Source: Drosophila persimilis (taxonomy: Eukaryota; Arthropoda; Insecta; Diptera; Drosophilidae). Taken from it: a stretch of 64,000 bases of DNA. The translations under genes and the position numbers were made by a program. This document shows positions 1-11,300 of the stretch, in pieces (positions within the stretch are counted from its first letter, which is position 1; the number at the start of each line of letters is the position of its first letter). The notes beneath the pieces were generated by a model. The model was not told where the DNA came from. It was given only the letters and a program-made list of their open reading frames with translations, and did no database searches. The stretch spans positions 1,240,001-1,304,000 of the forward strand of contig NW_020825312.1 of NCBI RefSeq assembly GCF_003286085.1, given 5' to 3'.

Positions 1-3000
1 TTCTGACAAATGGAACTACTGCAGTTCCAACTTTCCAAAAACAGATATTTTTTATCTCCAGATAAGATAAGATTCGGGGTAATCTAGTGTTGTGTTGCTC
101 ATGAGTGTACGTTTTGAGTTGCTGCTATGCAACTCTGCATTTATACCCAATACTTAGTCAGTATGCCCCCCCTCCGGCAAAGGGCGCTAACATTGAACGA
201 CAAAGAGTGTGTGAGAGAGAGACAGAAGATCGGTTATATCGTGAAGGGCGCTGCGTAGTCACTGCATATTTATTTGGTGCTTATGGCTATAACAATGATT
301 CGATCTGATCCAGATTCGGCAATCTGAGAGATATGGTGTAACGTGCAGGTGTGGGATAGCTGTCGTTTACCCATACTAGTATGAAGAGATTTCGTGTGCA
401 CCTCTAGCTATGCTCTGACTAAGCTCGCCGGAAATACGAAAACAGTTACGAATTTATCCAATTGCACTGTTCACATATTTAAATGTTTAATATATACACT
501 TAACGGTCATTTTAAAATTCTATAAATATTAAAAAATATCAACAGGCCAGGACAAACACATGCACACACCTGGGCTTACATGCATACATATAGTATGTAT
601 ATATATGGGACACACACACATTAAGTTTTATTGGCATGGCACTACTATAGTATACTGACCTACTTTATCTACAACTGAGATGGCTCGGCATATACCTGCT
701 GAAAACGCCACATACTCGTACATCCATGCAAACATACTCGTATAGGGAATACAAACACAAGAATGGGGTAAAAGGTGGCACAGCAGGCGCGCTTTGATCT
801 ATGGCCTGGCTGGCATTTTCCTTTTCCGCGAAGGTCTCTGCCAGCCACAGCTGTGAAACTTTTCAGCGGCCCACCAGCTCGAAGAGCAGAAAGTAATTTC
901 TCCATTTTGCACGTTAATTAAATTAACAGCAAGGGTTCTTACAACAATACCCTACCTCAGCAGAACCAGGCTGAAAATAACCAACCGTAGACTATAGAAA
1001 AACCAAAGTCATCGCCAATGTGGAGATGGATAACGGCAGTCCTTTCGTGGCGATGAACTAGAAAGCAAAGCAGGATGCTAAACAACTACTACTACTAAAC
1101 TACTATTTATATAGCATTTTATAAAATTGTATCGATCTGCCCCCATTGTACGAGTATATCACGGAACCCCCATTAAAACAATTTTAAATAATTCAAAGCC
1201 ACAGACAAGAAACTGTCGTATGCCCGGGGGCAAAGTATCCCAGGGATACATATGTATCTGATGGCACTAGGAAGTTTGGGGGGACGACGACGGATCTTCC
1301 AGTCAAAGTGCGTGTACGGGAGGAATTATCAAGTGTTGTCAACGCAAACAGCCACCCACACACATGCTCGCAGATACTCGCAGTTGTCCTCCTGCAGGAC
1401 GAGTCGGGAGTGTAAGCGCTGCAGAGGCTGACGACACTAACAGAGCTTATGTAAAGTGAAAGTGTGCGCGGGCGTGTCATAAGAACGGCACATCGTCCTC
1501 TTCTCTCTCCCCCCGCTCAAACACTCTTGTTTGTGCGATTGTCTGTGCGACAATAAACGAACATATACGCACATACTCGTACGTACACATGCGAGAAATG
1601 CGTCCTGCAAGGCGAACGACCGGAAAGGCATACATAAATAAGTTTCCGGATTAAACGCACATCTTTCGACTCCTCCGTCCACCGACTCCACTTCCTTGTG
1701 CCGACATCATCATTCAGCATTGTTCCAACAGACCCGAACTGAAACAGCAGTGAAAGCGCTCTGAATTTGTGCATACTCGAACGAATGTATGAGTGCGACT
1801 GAGCCTGGGTGAACTAATTCATCGATTCGGATGGACTACTGACCACTTAACTCTTTTAATGTTCTAATGAATAATTTGCTAGATTTGAAAACATTGCAAA
1901 ACCATGTTCTTTTTAAAAGTGAATTACAATTTGTTACTAGGAGGAGCTAGGAGCCCTCCCCACCAAACCCAAAGATGTTCCATTGAATATTTAATGGTTT
2001 ATAAAATGTTGGTTGTCCCATCCGATGGTTTTACGCAACTCTAAATAATTCCATAAACCATTTTATTCCACCATCCTGGGACATAAAGTATTTTGTGTCA
2101 GCCACGTGGTTGGGGCTTCTCTTTTCTGTCTGCTTGTTTGCTGTTTCGCTGTTTCGCCAAAAAGATATTTCATTTTTATTCGACTGCGGCCCTGAACGTG
2201 GTCCACACTCGCATTCAATATTCAAGAGTCTCAACAAATTACTTGAACCCTTTTCATAGCCCGTTGGATGCCCCTAAAGGCTTTAAGTCATTTGTCAAAA
2301 AGTGCAAAAACGGCTTACGAGACAGCAAAAGCAGAAACAAGAAACACAGTCACACACAAGCAGAAGGATGCTGCTGGCACATTTGAGGACATTTGAGACC
2401 CAACCCAATTTCACTTTCACACTTTCTTACTTATGCAAATGTCGGCTGCTCATTCGCTCAGCAGAAACAACAGAGACAACAGGAACGGAACGGAACGGTT
2501 ACAATATAAGAATAAAATATAATACAATATCAGAGGCCTCGCCTTGGGAAAGAGACTTCCAAACACATTGCCTGTCATCTTTCTCGCACATTAGGCCTAC
2601 TTTATTCGTGGGTCGTTGACAGATTAAATTACACAAATTTTTGGCCAGGCGACAGGCGTTGACAGATCATTGAGACAAAAACTACATCCATCCTTGGAGG
2701 TAAATAAAAATCAAATGCATGTCGGACATGGAAAACCAATTTGGCAACAGCTCCCGGAGTATTGTGGCGCAAGACAGAATTCTAAAATGAAATTAAAATA
2801 ACTTTATGACGATGTCGATGCATTCACTCACTATCACATCCGTTCCCACAAATTTCCTTGCCCACTCAGCAATCGTTTTGTGTTCCAGTAACCACCCAAA
2901 TGGAATTGCCAGCAGCCACCCCCATAAAGAAGACAAGGCAAAGCCCCAACCCCAGCCCGGCTCAGCCATCAGCCATTTACCAGATACCAGATACCAATAC

Positions 3001-3537
3001 CTCGAACATTTCCCCTAATTGTATCACAGAGCCAGCGAATTTATGGCCTCAACTATTAAATGTTCCAGCTCCGGGTGGCCACAGCGCCACTTGTGGTTTA
3101 TTGCGCAACCTGGTGTTTTAAAAAAGGCGGCTAGGATGCGGCCAGAATGCGGCCAAAGTGCGACCACAGTCCCCTGGCCGCATTTTCCAAAGGCTAGTCG
3201 TCCGACCAGCTCAGCACATTATAAAAAATTCAATTATAAGCTTTTTATAATGGCATGGGTAGTGTTACACCTGGCCACAATTTTCATTTCTGTTTTTCGG
3301 GTTGAGCTTACACTTTTTACTGGCTCAACTGAGTCGTGGCAAAATTTGTGCAATTATTTTCTTTGTCGAACTTTATCGCATGTCTTATCGAGCCCCATAG
3401 AAAAGACTGATAAGCTGCCTTTACAAATCATACATCGATTACCGATTCCACATATTTCAGTCGCATGATCCCACTTGAAGAGTGAATACAATGCCAGAAA
3501 AGCTTTCAAAGTAAATGCATATTTTATTGGAAATTAA
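1..3537. other. Intergenic DNA, no gene seen
   Basis: Apart from the DINE-1 fragment at 116-336, this stretch holds only short open frames on both strands. They have no domain-like composition and no splice-site support. It is AT-rich, with scattered A/T runs and short TA/CA repeats around 540-620. I see no RNA gene. Confidence 0.6.
116..336 (-). mobile_element. Truncated DINE-1/INE-1-like element (Helentron-derived)
   Basis: This copy matches the left part of the larger element at 25844-26906. Both share a stem-loop with 7-bp arms GAGTTGC/GCAACTC (here 116-135), then a TTTATACCCAATACT subterminal repeat, then the same block ending in CAGATTCGGCAATCTGA. Similarity stops near 336, so the internal tandem units and the opposite subterminal repeat are missing. 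The orientation assumes the stem-loop marks the element's 3' end, as known for DINE-1/Helentron elements. The family name comes from recognition of the sequence style and was not checked against a repeat library. Confidence 0.6.
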
Positions 3538-5168
3538 ATGAGTGAAATGTCCAAACTAGATCTTAACGATGATTGCCTGTACGCAATATTCGAGCAGATA
3601 AAACTTAATTGTGAACTAAATGGAAGAAGGGTGACAGAGGACAACATTCGATACGCAGATCTTATTCAATTTGTAATCTGCAGCTATCGTTTCGCTGCAG
3701 CCTTTTTGGACTGGAGCCTTAATCTGTTTAAGCGACTCGAAATCGTTTCAACATTTCATATTAATCGCACAAGTGCTTATATTTTATTCCCAATATATTA
3801 CAATCGAATCAAGAAGTCTACCAAAACAGAAAAGGAAGCATACTGCAATCTCTTCGCCAATGCCCTAAAGCATAATACTAAGCTCCATCTTGTGGACGAT
3901 GAGAGCTCTTCAACATAATAGCACCTTGAGAAAACCAGAGATTAAAATGAATCGTAAGAAACTTCTAATTCTATATACGTACATTTTGTTATGTTTTTAT
4001 ATAGTCCTAAGTCCAAATCATAGACTCAATCAGGCTATTTGTATAGTGTATTCCCTAGACAATCTGCTGGGCTTCAGTAATCTGGAGATCCTGGAACTGG
4101 GTGTAAAATGGATGCCCGTACCTTGGTCGACTGCGTCAAATCTCCGAATCTCCGTGAGCTTGCCTTTATGAGCACCGAAATCTTAGGGAGACTCGCTGAC
4201 ATTGTGCCATACTGAAAAAAAATCTAAAGATTCAAAGATTTCGCATGAAGTCTGGTGTGGATGCCACCGAGTATGCATCACTGGGGACGCTGGAAAATCT
4301 GGAGTCGTTGCAAATATATGGACAGCACCGAGTCGGTTCATTAGCACCACTGTTCAACTCATTGGCCACCAAAATGTCGAAGGGGCTGGAGCGATTATCT
4401 ATCCACGAAGCTAAGATACATTTTGATGAAATCAATGAACTGGCCACAGTTCGATATTTGGATCTCCTTACCTCGCGCACTCAACTGGAGCCTGATGAGG
4501 CTCCCGACCATATTAAGTTTAGTCTTGTTGATAAGAAATCGAAGAGGCTTGACTTATTTATCGACAACCATGCCTGCTCTTCAGTCCTTTATGCCTTTGT
4601 ATCAAAGCTGCACAATTTGCGAGGGACTTGCATAGATGAAAGCCAAGCAAGTGGTGCATTGAGAAACCTATTCCAAGGTCTCGCTTCTAGAGAGAACCAA
4701 ACTCTTCAGAAATTGGACCTGGGACGCTATGACTTCGACATCGACTGCGAGCAAATGACATACATAGCTAAAATTAGTTCATTAAGATTTTTACGATTTC
4801 GCATTTATTTGGTGCAGCTCAAGGAACTGCGAGCTCCAGACATCAGCTCCAAAATTCATATACCATCTGATATTTGCAATTCTTTGCATAGCCTAGAGGC
4901 TGATCAACCAGTGAAGAGATCTGTTAACGATTTATCACTAACAAACTCACAAAAGGATTTTCTGGATCATGCTGATAAACAGGCGATTACACTTATTGGC
5001 CATTTTTCGTATCTCAAGCAAATGCTGTCACGCTCCAAGTTCGGAGTTGAAAATAACCGTATTTTAATTTTTGGATATCACGTGAGCTTCGACGCTAAAA
5101 ACAAGATGGTCGTCAGCGTCAGCATTTGTATAGCTTCACCGATTCCCGGCCAGTTCAATCAAAGCTAA
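3538..5168 (+). pseudogene. Broken F-box/leucine-rich-repeat gene, paralogue of the gene at 6569
   Basis: The first open stretch (ATG at 3538, to 3918) begins with an F-box-like segment, LDLNDDCLYAIFEQI, comparable to LELYDDCLNYIFDFL of the intact gene downstream. The reading frame then shifts. Near 3899 it continues as MRALQHNSTLRKPEIKMN. Near 4110 it changes from LEILELGVK to LVDCVKSPNLRELAF. At the A8 run around 4215 IVPY is cut by a stop, and the homology resumes as KNLKIQRFRM. The intact gene reads IVPHCKNLEVFKFGM at the matching place. From 4245 an open frame of 307 residues continues with LRR-like text (TLENLESLQIYG, LQKLDLGRYDF). At least three frame changes argue for a pseudogene. 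Unusual introns could hide one of them, for example GTAAGA at 3954 to TATAG at 4004. Drosophila F-box/LRR proteins serve as substrate adaptors of SCF ubiquitin ligases; this copy probably no longer does. Confidence 0.6.
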
Positions 5169-5250
5169 CAACGGCAACGGCTGGTTGCATCTTTTGCAGG
5201 AGGCGAAAATGTGGGAGATGGTCCACAACTCGCCCTCAAGCTGATCGGAG

Positions 5251-5388
5251 ATGATTAACGGAAAAGTGGTGCTCGTGTAGTCGAAAGGCAACGAGTCCGA
5301 GATATTTCTGCCCCACATTTCCTGCGCCTATGTTTCCATGAAACACTTTGCAGCCAGCGAACTTTTACAATTCTCGCGCTTGATGTGA
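5251..5388 (+). pseudogene. Short degraded coding relic, possibly related to the 5515 gene
   Basis: One frame starts at ATG 5251 and reads MINGKVVLV, an in-frame TAG (5278-5280), then GNESEIFLPHISCAYVSMKH to a stop at 5386-5388. The pattern VLV-x3-G-x-E-x3-F-x-P appears with the same spacing in the orphan protein at 5515 (VLVEYPGMEPQLFMP). This suggests a decayed neighbouring duplicate. The alignment is short (7 of 15 positions) and made by eye. Confidence 0.35.
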
Positions 5389-5514
5389 ATCCGGTCCCAA
5401 CGCTGCGACGAGCCAAGCTAAGTCGAAAATTCATCCCTTGAGTGAACACTGCCTCTCCAGGAGTAGTGACCCAGGCCTCTAGAATCAAAATTATTATACA
5501 TTTTATTCGAAATC

Positions 5515-6057
5515 ATGTACTACAAACCAAACAAACCATCCAAATTCTCTATGAAGCTCATGTTGGGCCAGAACGCTGTCTTGGTTGAGTATCCGGGCAT
5601 GGAGCCGCAGCTGTTTATGCCCGTCTTACTCAACAATGACGTCGTCTTCAAAAACGTTGTGCTCGATCCCAAGAATCCGCTTGTAGGAAAGGAGCCACCA
5701 AGGCAAGATTTTCCTGTCCGACAGAAGACAGCTGTGCCCTCGCGTTCTCTGCCCAATCGTGTGGTAAGCCAGAAAAAGAAGAAGACCATCAGCATCAAAA
5801 GCGAACAGTCACCTCAAATCCAAGGCAAAAAGGTCATTCAACAAGTTCCCTTGGAGAAGTCAGTTCCTCAAAAGAAGGAGATATCGAGGAGAGTCGCCCC
5901 CAAAATCCAGCCTAGTCGACAGTGCAGCATCACTCGAGAAATGCTGAAGAAGCAGGGCATCACAGGCACTCCTCCACCATTCGATGTCATTCGCAAACTC
6001 TTTTACCTGGATAGAGGCAACAACGGAAGTCAAGGAACAGCCAGTCGTCTCCGTTAA
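5515..6057 (+). CDS. Orphan basic protein, 180 aa
   Basis: This is a single open frame from ATG 5515 to TAA, and I do not recognise the family. The N-terminal third (residues about 10-65) is hydrophobic and mixed (LMLGQNAVLVEYPGMEPQLF, then LLNNDVVFKNVVLDPKNPL) and could form a small folded domain. From about residue 65 the chain is rich in Lys, Arg, Gln, Ser and Pro, including a KKKK run near residue 87, and looks disordered and possibly nucleic-acid binding. There is no signal peptide or membrane segment. It sits between a broken and an intact F-box gene. A relic 130 bp upstream shows the same VLV-G-E-F-P pattern. The start is the first ATG of the frame. It may be a lineage-restricted gene; that it is expressed is an inference from the open frame alone. 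Confidence 0.5.
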   Translation: MYYKPNKPSKFSMKLMLGQNAVLVEYPGMEPQLFMPVLLNNDVVFKNVVLDPKNPLVGKEPPRQDFPVRQKTAVPSRSLPNRVVSQKKKKTISIKSEQSPQIQGKKVIQQVPLEKSVPQKKEISRRVAPKIQPSRQCSITREMLKKQGITGTPPPFDVIRKLFYLDRGNNGSQGTASRLR

Positions 6058-6568
6058 CAGATAGACCCCCTGCATAAGATGAATATACTTCACAGTGATC
6101 ACTCAAAGAGGAGCTGAGACAATTTTTGATCACTACGAAGTAGATTTACCTTCGGGGGATCTTCAGGGCACTCGATCGTCAATTTAAATTGTTTATATGT
6201 GAATACAAATTACAAATGTCCGATTAACAAAATAACGGAAACACCATCTAATAAATTGTTTAGGTTGTAATTTCGAACATTTTATAACTATTTGATATTA
6301 AAATTGCAAGCTTTTAAAGCTTTTTCATCGACTGCCACACACACCCCCCAAGTAAAAAGCTTTCCAGTCGCGAATCAGCTGTTTTTGTTTGAAAACTTTA
6401 AGATAGGTCAGTTCCATAATACATATGTATATGGTACACGTCAAGCCGGCCTCTTAGCGTGAGAATATTTCACAATATTAGTCATATTTTTAAGTTCAGA
6501 CGTGGCCAAAGAACATTTCTGAATGCAAAGTTAATTTTACTGTCAGTTCTGCAACGATCGCTTCCGAA
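6058..6568. other. Intergenic spacer
   Basis: AT-rich DNA between the orphan gene and the F-box gene. It contains the 3' flank of one and presumably the promoter of the other. I recognise no clear TATA box or named core motif. Confidence 0.4.
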
Positions 6569-7811
6569 ATGGGTGCCTCCAATATACTGGAGCTCTACGA
6601 TGACTGTCTCAATTACATCTTCGACTTTTTGCCGTCACAAGATTGCCTAAGATTGGCCCAAGTTTGTATTAGATTTCGTCAAATATTTGTTAGTCAATGT
6701 GGCAGACGGTTCCGCGAATATACGATCGATGAGAATAGTTCTAGGGAGGAGCTGATACAGCTTTCTATTTGCCGCGAGGTGGTGCAAAACTTCACCATAG
6801 ATCTGCATAATTTTGACATGTCGGTTATCACCAACAAATATAGTTGTAATACTCCGACCGTTTTCTTCGACATACTCTGCTCCACATTGGCGGGAATGCA
6901 CCAGTTGGAGCATTTAAATGTGAAGCAGCTTAAAATACTCGTCACAATCATTGAGAGGCCCGTCGATCAAATTCTAACCGCAGTAAGACAGCTGAAAGAT
7001 CTGAGAAGATTGAAAATTCATTCAATATTTGGTAAGTATATTTATTTTATATGTATGTACGTCATAACTTTCTCAGAACGCTCTCCATGATCTTCCAGAC
7101 TGCAGCGTACAACGTCTGGGCGAGCTGCAGCACCTTGAAGAACTTCACTTGCACGTACCACAGATTGCGTCATCTACTCTGGTCAAATGCTGCAAATCCA
7201 ACTCCAGACTTCACAGTCTGCATCTCGGCTATGGCTGTGCACAAAGCAACTTGTGCGACATTGTTCCTCACTGCAAAAATCTGGAGGTATTCAAGTTTGG
7301 CATGACAGCGGAATCCTCAGCCTACAAGGCCCTAGCGCGGCTCCCCAAACTGCGGCAGCTGACGCATTTTGGCATAAGAAGAGCGGACTCCTTTGAGCCC
7401 CTGCTCACCTCCCTCGCTGACAGACCCCAGCTACTGCACCTAGACATCGATGGGGGAAGTATCAGTCTGCCAGAAACCCGTCAGCTGATTCGACTACAAA
7501 GCTTAGTGCACTTGAAATGCTTCTGCTCGACGGTTCAGTGTGTGGTTATGCTCGCCCGACTCTCGCGGCTGGAGGAGCTCTGCCTGTGGATGACCAGCCC
7601 ATTGGACATCTCGGACGCCCTGCTGGGAATTATTGCCAATTGCGAGAAGTTGAAGTTGCTGAGACTCGCAGCGGGAAATATAAATAATGACTTTTTCAGC
7701 AATGCCATGAAATTGAGTCGGGGTAAAAAAATACCCCTAAAGCTTGAGATTCCAATGCCGTCCCATAAACAAACAATTACTGCAGAGGTTGGTAGTTCGT
7801 CTAAAGCGTAA
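6569..7811 (+). CDS. F-box / leucine-rich-repeat protein, two exons, 391 aa
   Basis: Exon 1 runs 6569-7031 and exon 2 runs 7099-7811. The 67-bp intron (GTAAGT at 7032, TCTTCCAG ending at 7098) is the only nearby acceptor that keeps frame; it joins KIHSIF to DCSVQRLGELQHLEEL. Residues about 5-40 form an F-box (LELYDDCLNYIFDFL, then DCLRLAQVC-x-RFR). The rest is built of irregular leucine-rich repeats (LEHLNVKQLKIL, LGELQHLEELHL, CKNLEVFKFGM, LSRLEELCLWM, CEKLKLLRLAAG). F-box proteins bind Skp1 and recruit substrates to SCF ubiquitin ligases, with LRRs as the usual substrate-binding part. The target here is unknown. The stop codon (7809-7811) overlaps a possible AATAAA at 7811-7816. It is an intact paralogue of the broken gene at 3538-5168, so this looks like a small local family with birth and death. 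Confidence 0.8.
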
Positions 7812-8017
7812 ATAAATTAAATTATTTCAAATCCATAATTTCCAGAAATGTTCAACCGAAAGAGAACTGAATAACTGGTCCGCATTTTAAGCCGTAAATT
7901 TGGCAGAAGTTTCCAGCTTGTACTGTTGCGTCTAGATCTAACAAATTAAAAATACTCAAGCTAATTAAAAAAACTAATAATAATAAAAAGTAGCCGCGAA
8001 TAGCTTTACCTCTTGAA

Positions 8018-8326
8018 ATGAATGATCTTTTTAAATTGGTTTCAATTGCCGAAGATATCAGTACTGAGTACGATACGGATTGGTGGCCGGACGAGGCGGT
8101 GTTCGTCTTAGACTGGATCCCATTATGGATGAATGGAAGCTTTTTCTCCACATAGTCCAGTGCAAGAAAGCGGTCACCTGATCCACTTCCGGGCTTGATC
8201 AGGGCCTATTCCAGTGAGGATGCTTGGCCAGTGCGTTGCTTTTACTGTGCACGGTCCTTCGTTAAGAATTTTGAAATCAGAACTTGGCGGAGCAGAAGTT
8301 CGCAAGAAGTTCTCCAATTTGGATGA
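8018..8326 (+). pseudogene. Possible degraded gene fragment with a CxxC motif
   Basis: Three adjoining stretches look coding but lie in different frames. They are MNDLFKLVSIAEDI-x-TEYDTDWWPDEA (from ATG 8018), DPIMDEWKLFLHIVQCKKAV, and GLIRAYSSEDAWPVRCFYCARSF ending at the stop 8324-8326. The CFYC pair could be half of a zinc site. I do not recognise the family. The frame changes mean it is either a relic or chance. Confidence 0.3.
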
Positions 8327-8399
8327 GCACAAAGAGCTAAGTGTTACAAGCACTAATCATCTTTATATTGTACATTATTAGGGCTAAAATTACCTTTTA

Positions 8400-11300
8400 C
8401 CTATGAATGAAAGGATATCCCCAGGCGATGGCAAACTAGAAACTTACCAATCTGGACGGCTTAGCTGTAAGCATCAATGATGTAGTGCAAGCCACTGACA
8501 TTTCCACGATAAATGGGATTCAATAATTGAACTCTGTCAGACATCCGAAATTGTCTGATTACTTAATTTCGAAGCTCTTTAGTTGAGCGTAGATCTCTAT
8601 GAATAACTTGGCAGGAAGAAAGAAGATGCATTCGAGCTCATTTTAGCTAAGGCTTTAAGTAATTTCCTAGGCTCAGTTCAACTATCTAATCAACCTGAGA
8701 ACCTCTTTTGTTAACAACGAATTCCTGCAGCTCAAAAGCACTCAAATCGTGTGTCGAAAATGTCGCATACTCGAAAGCTGAACGAAGCACGAGGCACGAT
8801 ATGAGTTTCGCAAGTTCTCCTTTTGGGAGAATGATGAAAAATGCACTTTGTAATTCTCGTTTCTCGTCATCATCATACATGCAACGTCGCGTCGCGTCGC
8901 CCATCCGTCGCCCAGCACTTATAAATGTCATATTAGAGTCAGAGTTGCTGTGGCTCTTGGCTCCTGGCTACCGGCTCCCGGCTGCTGGCTTTTTATACTT
9001 TCGCTCCAGACTAGCTCAGAGGAGCCCAGCCAGGTCTGGGGCGTGGCCATGGCCATATTTTTACTCTCAGTCGCTGTAATATAAATTTATATTCTTGTCA
9101 CACACTCATTATTCGTGAGATCCCGTGTTTGCCATGGGGCTGGCTTGGGGCTTGACGACTCCCCAAATAAAGCAGATGAATGGCACTCTATAACTTTTCT
9201 GCTGTTCATTACAGTTTTACAGAATTACTGGCATATTAATGCCAATTTGATTAAAAGGCAAGGTTCTCGTTTTCGGCCAAGTTATATATGTAACAATTAA
9301 ATACGTAAATACTGCCTTCCACCTGGAACATACACAGAGCATATGTATCTTCGATTCGCGCAAAGTATTATTCAACTGTTGCTTCAAGACTGCTTTATAA
9401 AATACATATCATTTCGCACCGTGGAACCCTTTCGCTCTCATCGCTCTGTGTCTGACAGAGCATTTAACAAGAGCGAGGCCATAAATCTTTTGGGCAGCAT
9501 TCGGCACCTATAGACTGTGCCAAAATAGATTGAAATACATTTTTCCTTTTATGCTTCTGGGGATTTTATATTTCACTGTGACTTCATTGAGAATTTAAGT
9601 CGGCTCCATTGGGGATTTGGCGGCATCAGACGTCCTTGTCTGGCCTGCAATTTGTCAGCATGGCGATAAGCTGTTGGAAAGGGACTCCCAAAAGGAGTCG
9701 TATTTGGAGTCCTAGTCCCAGTCACTGTCAGGGTCATACGCTTGCTTTAAGGGCCATAATGACCGCCATTGTAGGGGTATTGTAACCCCCCCCCCCAGAA
9801 TGGGCTTTCGCATGGAACTTCCCATATCCGAGTCCAGTGATTGACTGAGCAAACGTATCCATTCTCCCATTGTAAGCGTTTCAATTCAATTGATTTCCAA
9901 CATCGATTCCAACATGCGATAAAATTGGAGGGTGAACAGCAGCCTTCAACAATATATAGATTTATTTATTGTTTTCCTATACATACACAATCGTATATGT
10001 GGCTTGGCCTATATTTACTTTGTGGACGAATACGAGTATTGTATGGTATTGTTGCCGAGTGCGTAAAGATTTATCATTGATTGCACTTGTACGAGCACCT
10101 TCAGCTTGAGGCCATCAAATTTACACTTGAAGTGTCCCAGATCCAAGGTTCCAGGTCCCGGCCCCGGCACCGGCACCGGCACCAGCAGCGGTCCCTCTCC
10201 CAAAATCTTTTCCCTACCCACACCCACCCGGTTGGATCAGTTCATTGAACTGTGAAGCGAAAATCATTTTGGGGCCCGCCATTAAAACTCCCAACAAATA
10301 AGCAGATGGAATGGCATTTCATTGGGGAGCATTTTTGGGGTAATCAGTTTGCCAGAAACAAACAAATCAATTACAGTCGTTTGAATAATTTTCTGCGTGA
10401 TTATATCCAAATAAAATCAAAATATTCCACTAAATCTATTCTCTTGAGTTGTATGAATTTCAGTGTATACTTATAAAATGAATGAAAGGCGAATGAAAAT
10501 TAAAATGAATATGTTCCCAAATATGTAACTCTTTTCTGTGAGCACCTATCAGACTTGTATCTACTTTTATGAGTACGTACATATGTATGTATACCGTATT
10601 CCATAATAAAACCGAATACTAACAATTTAGCTTGCATGCACAAGTCGGATCCCCTGTCTGCTTTTCCAAGTCCTGGGCTGTTACCGCTTAACTGCTCGTT
10701 TCGACGTCTTGCAGCACGCTCGCTTTGGATAATCTTTTCACCGCATTTTTGTGGTCTCACATGCGGCGCTTGGCAGAGGCCCCTGGCAGCCTGCAGCCTG
10801 CAACCTGCAACGTGCAACCGCACACCAACATGCCAATTGTGGCTAAAGCTGGCAGTCCGGGGCGGGCTGTGAGATGATAAAAAGTTGAGGCTGCATCTCC
10901 AGCAAAGGGCGTGGCAACTGTGTGCCAACCCATTTGCATGGCAGTTGTTGTCTCTTTTCTTGTCTTGTGGCTTGTTGCATATTTTAGCAGTCTCCGTTTC
11001 ATCCGCTCGTTATGGCCCCCACTCCACCCCACGCCCGACTTGATTGCCAACAATAATTTTTCCGGCTGTCATTTTATGCTGGCACTTTTCCACTTGAGCC
11101 GAAGCCCGTTTTATGTTGTTGGATACACGACGATAACAAAACTTGACCTTCTGGCATCCCCATTAACCTTGGAGTTTGTCATGAATCTTTAATATGTGTG
11201 ATTTGCATTCTTTTTTGGAATGTCTAATTAACATCACACGTTAAACAAATTCATACAATTTCATGTGCCAGACAAGGAAAATGGGAAACGGAACCCCTTT

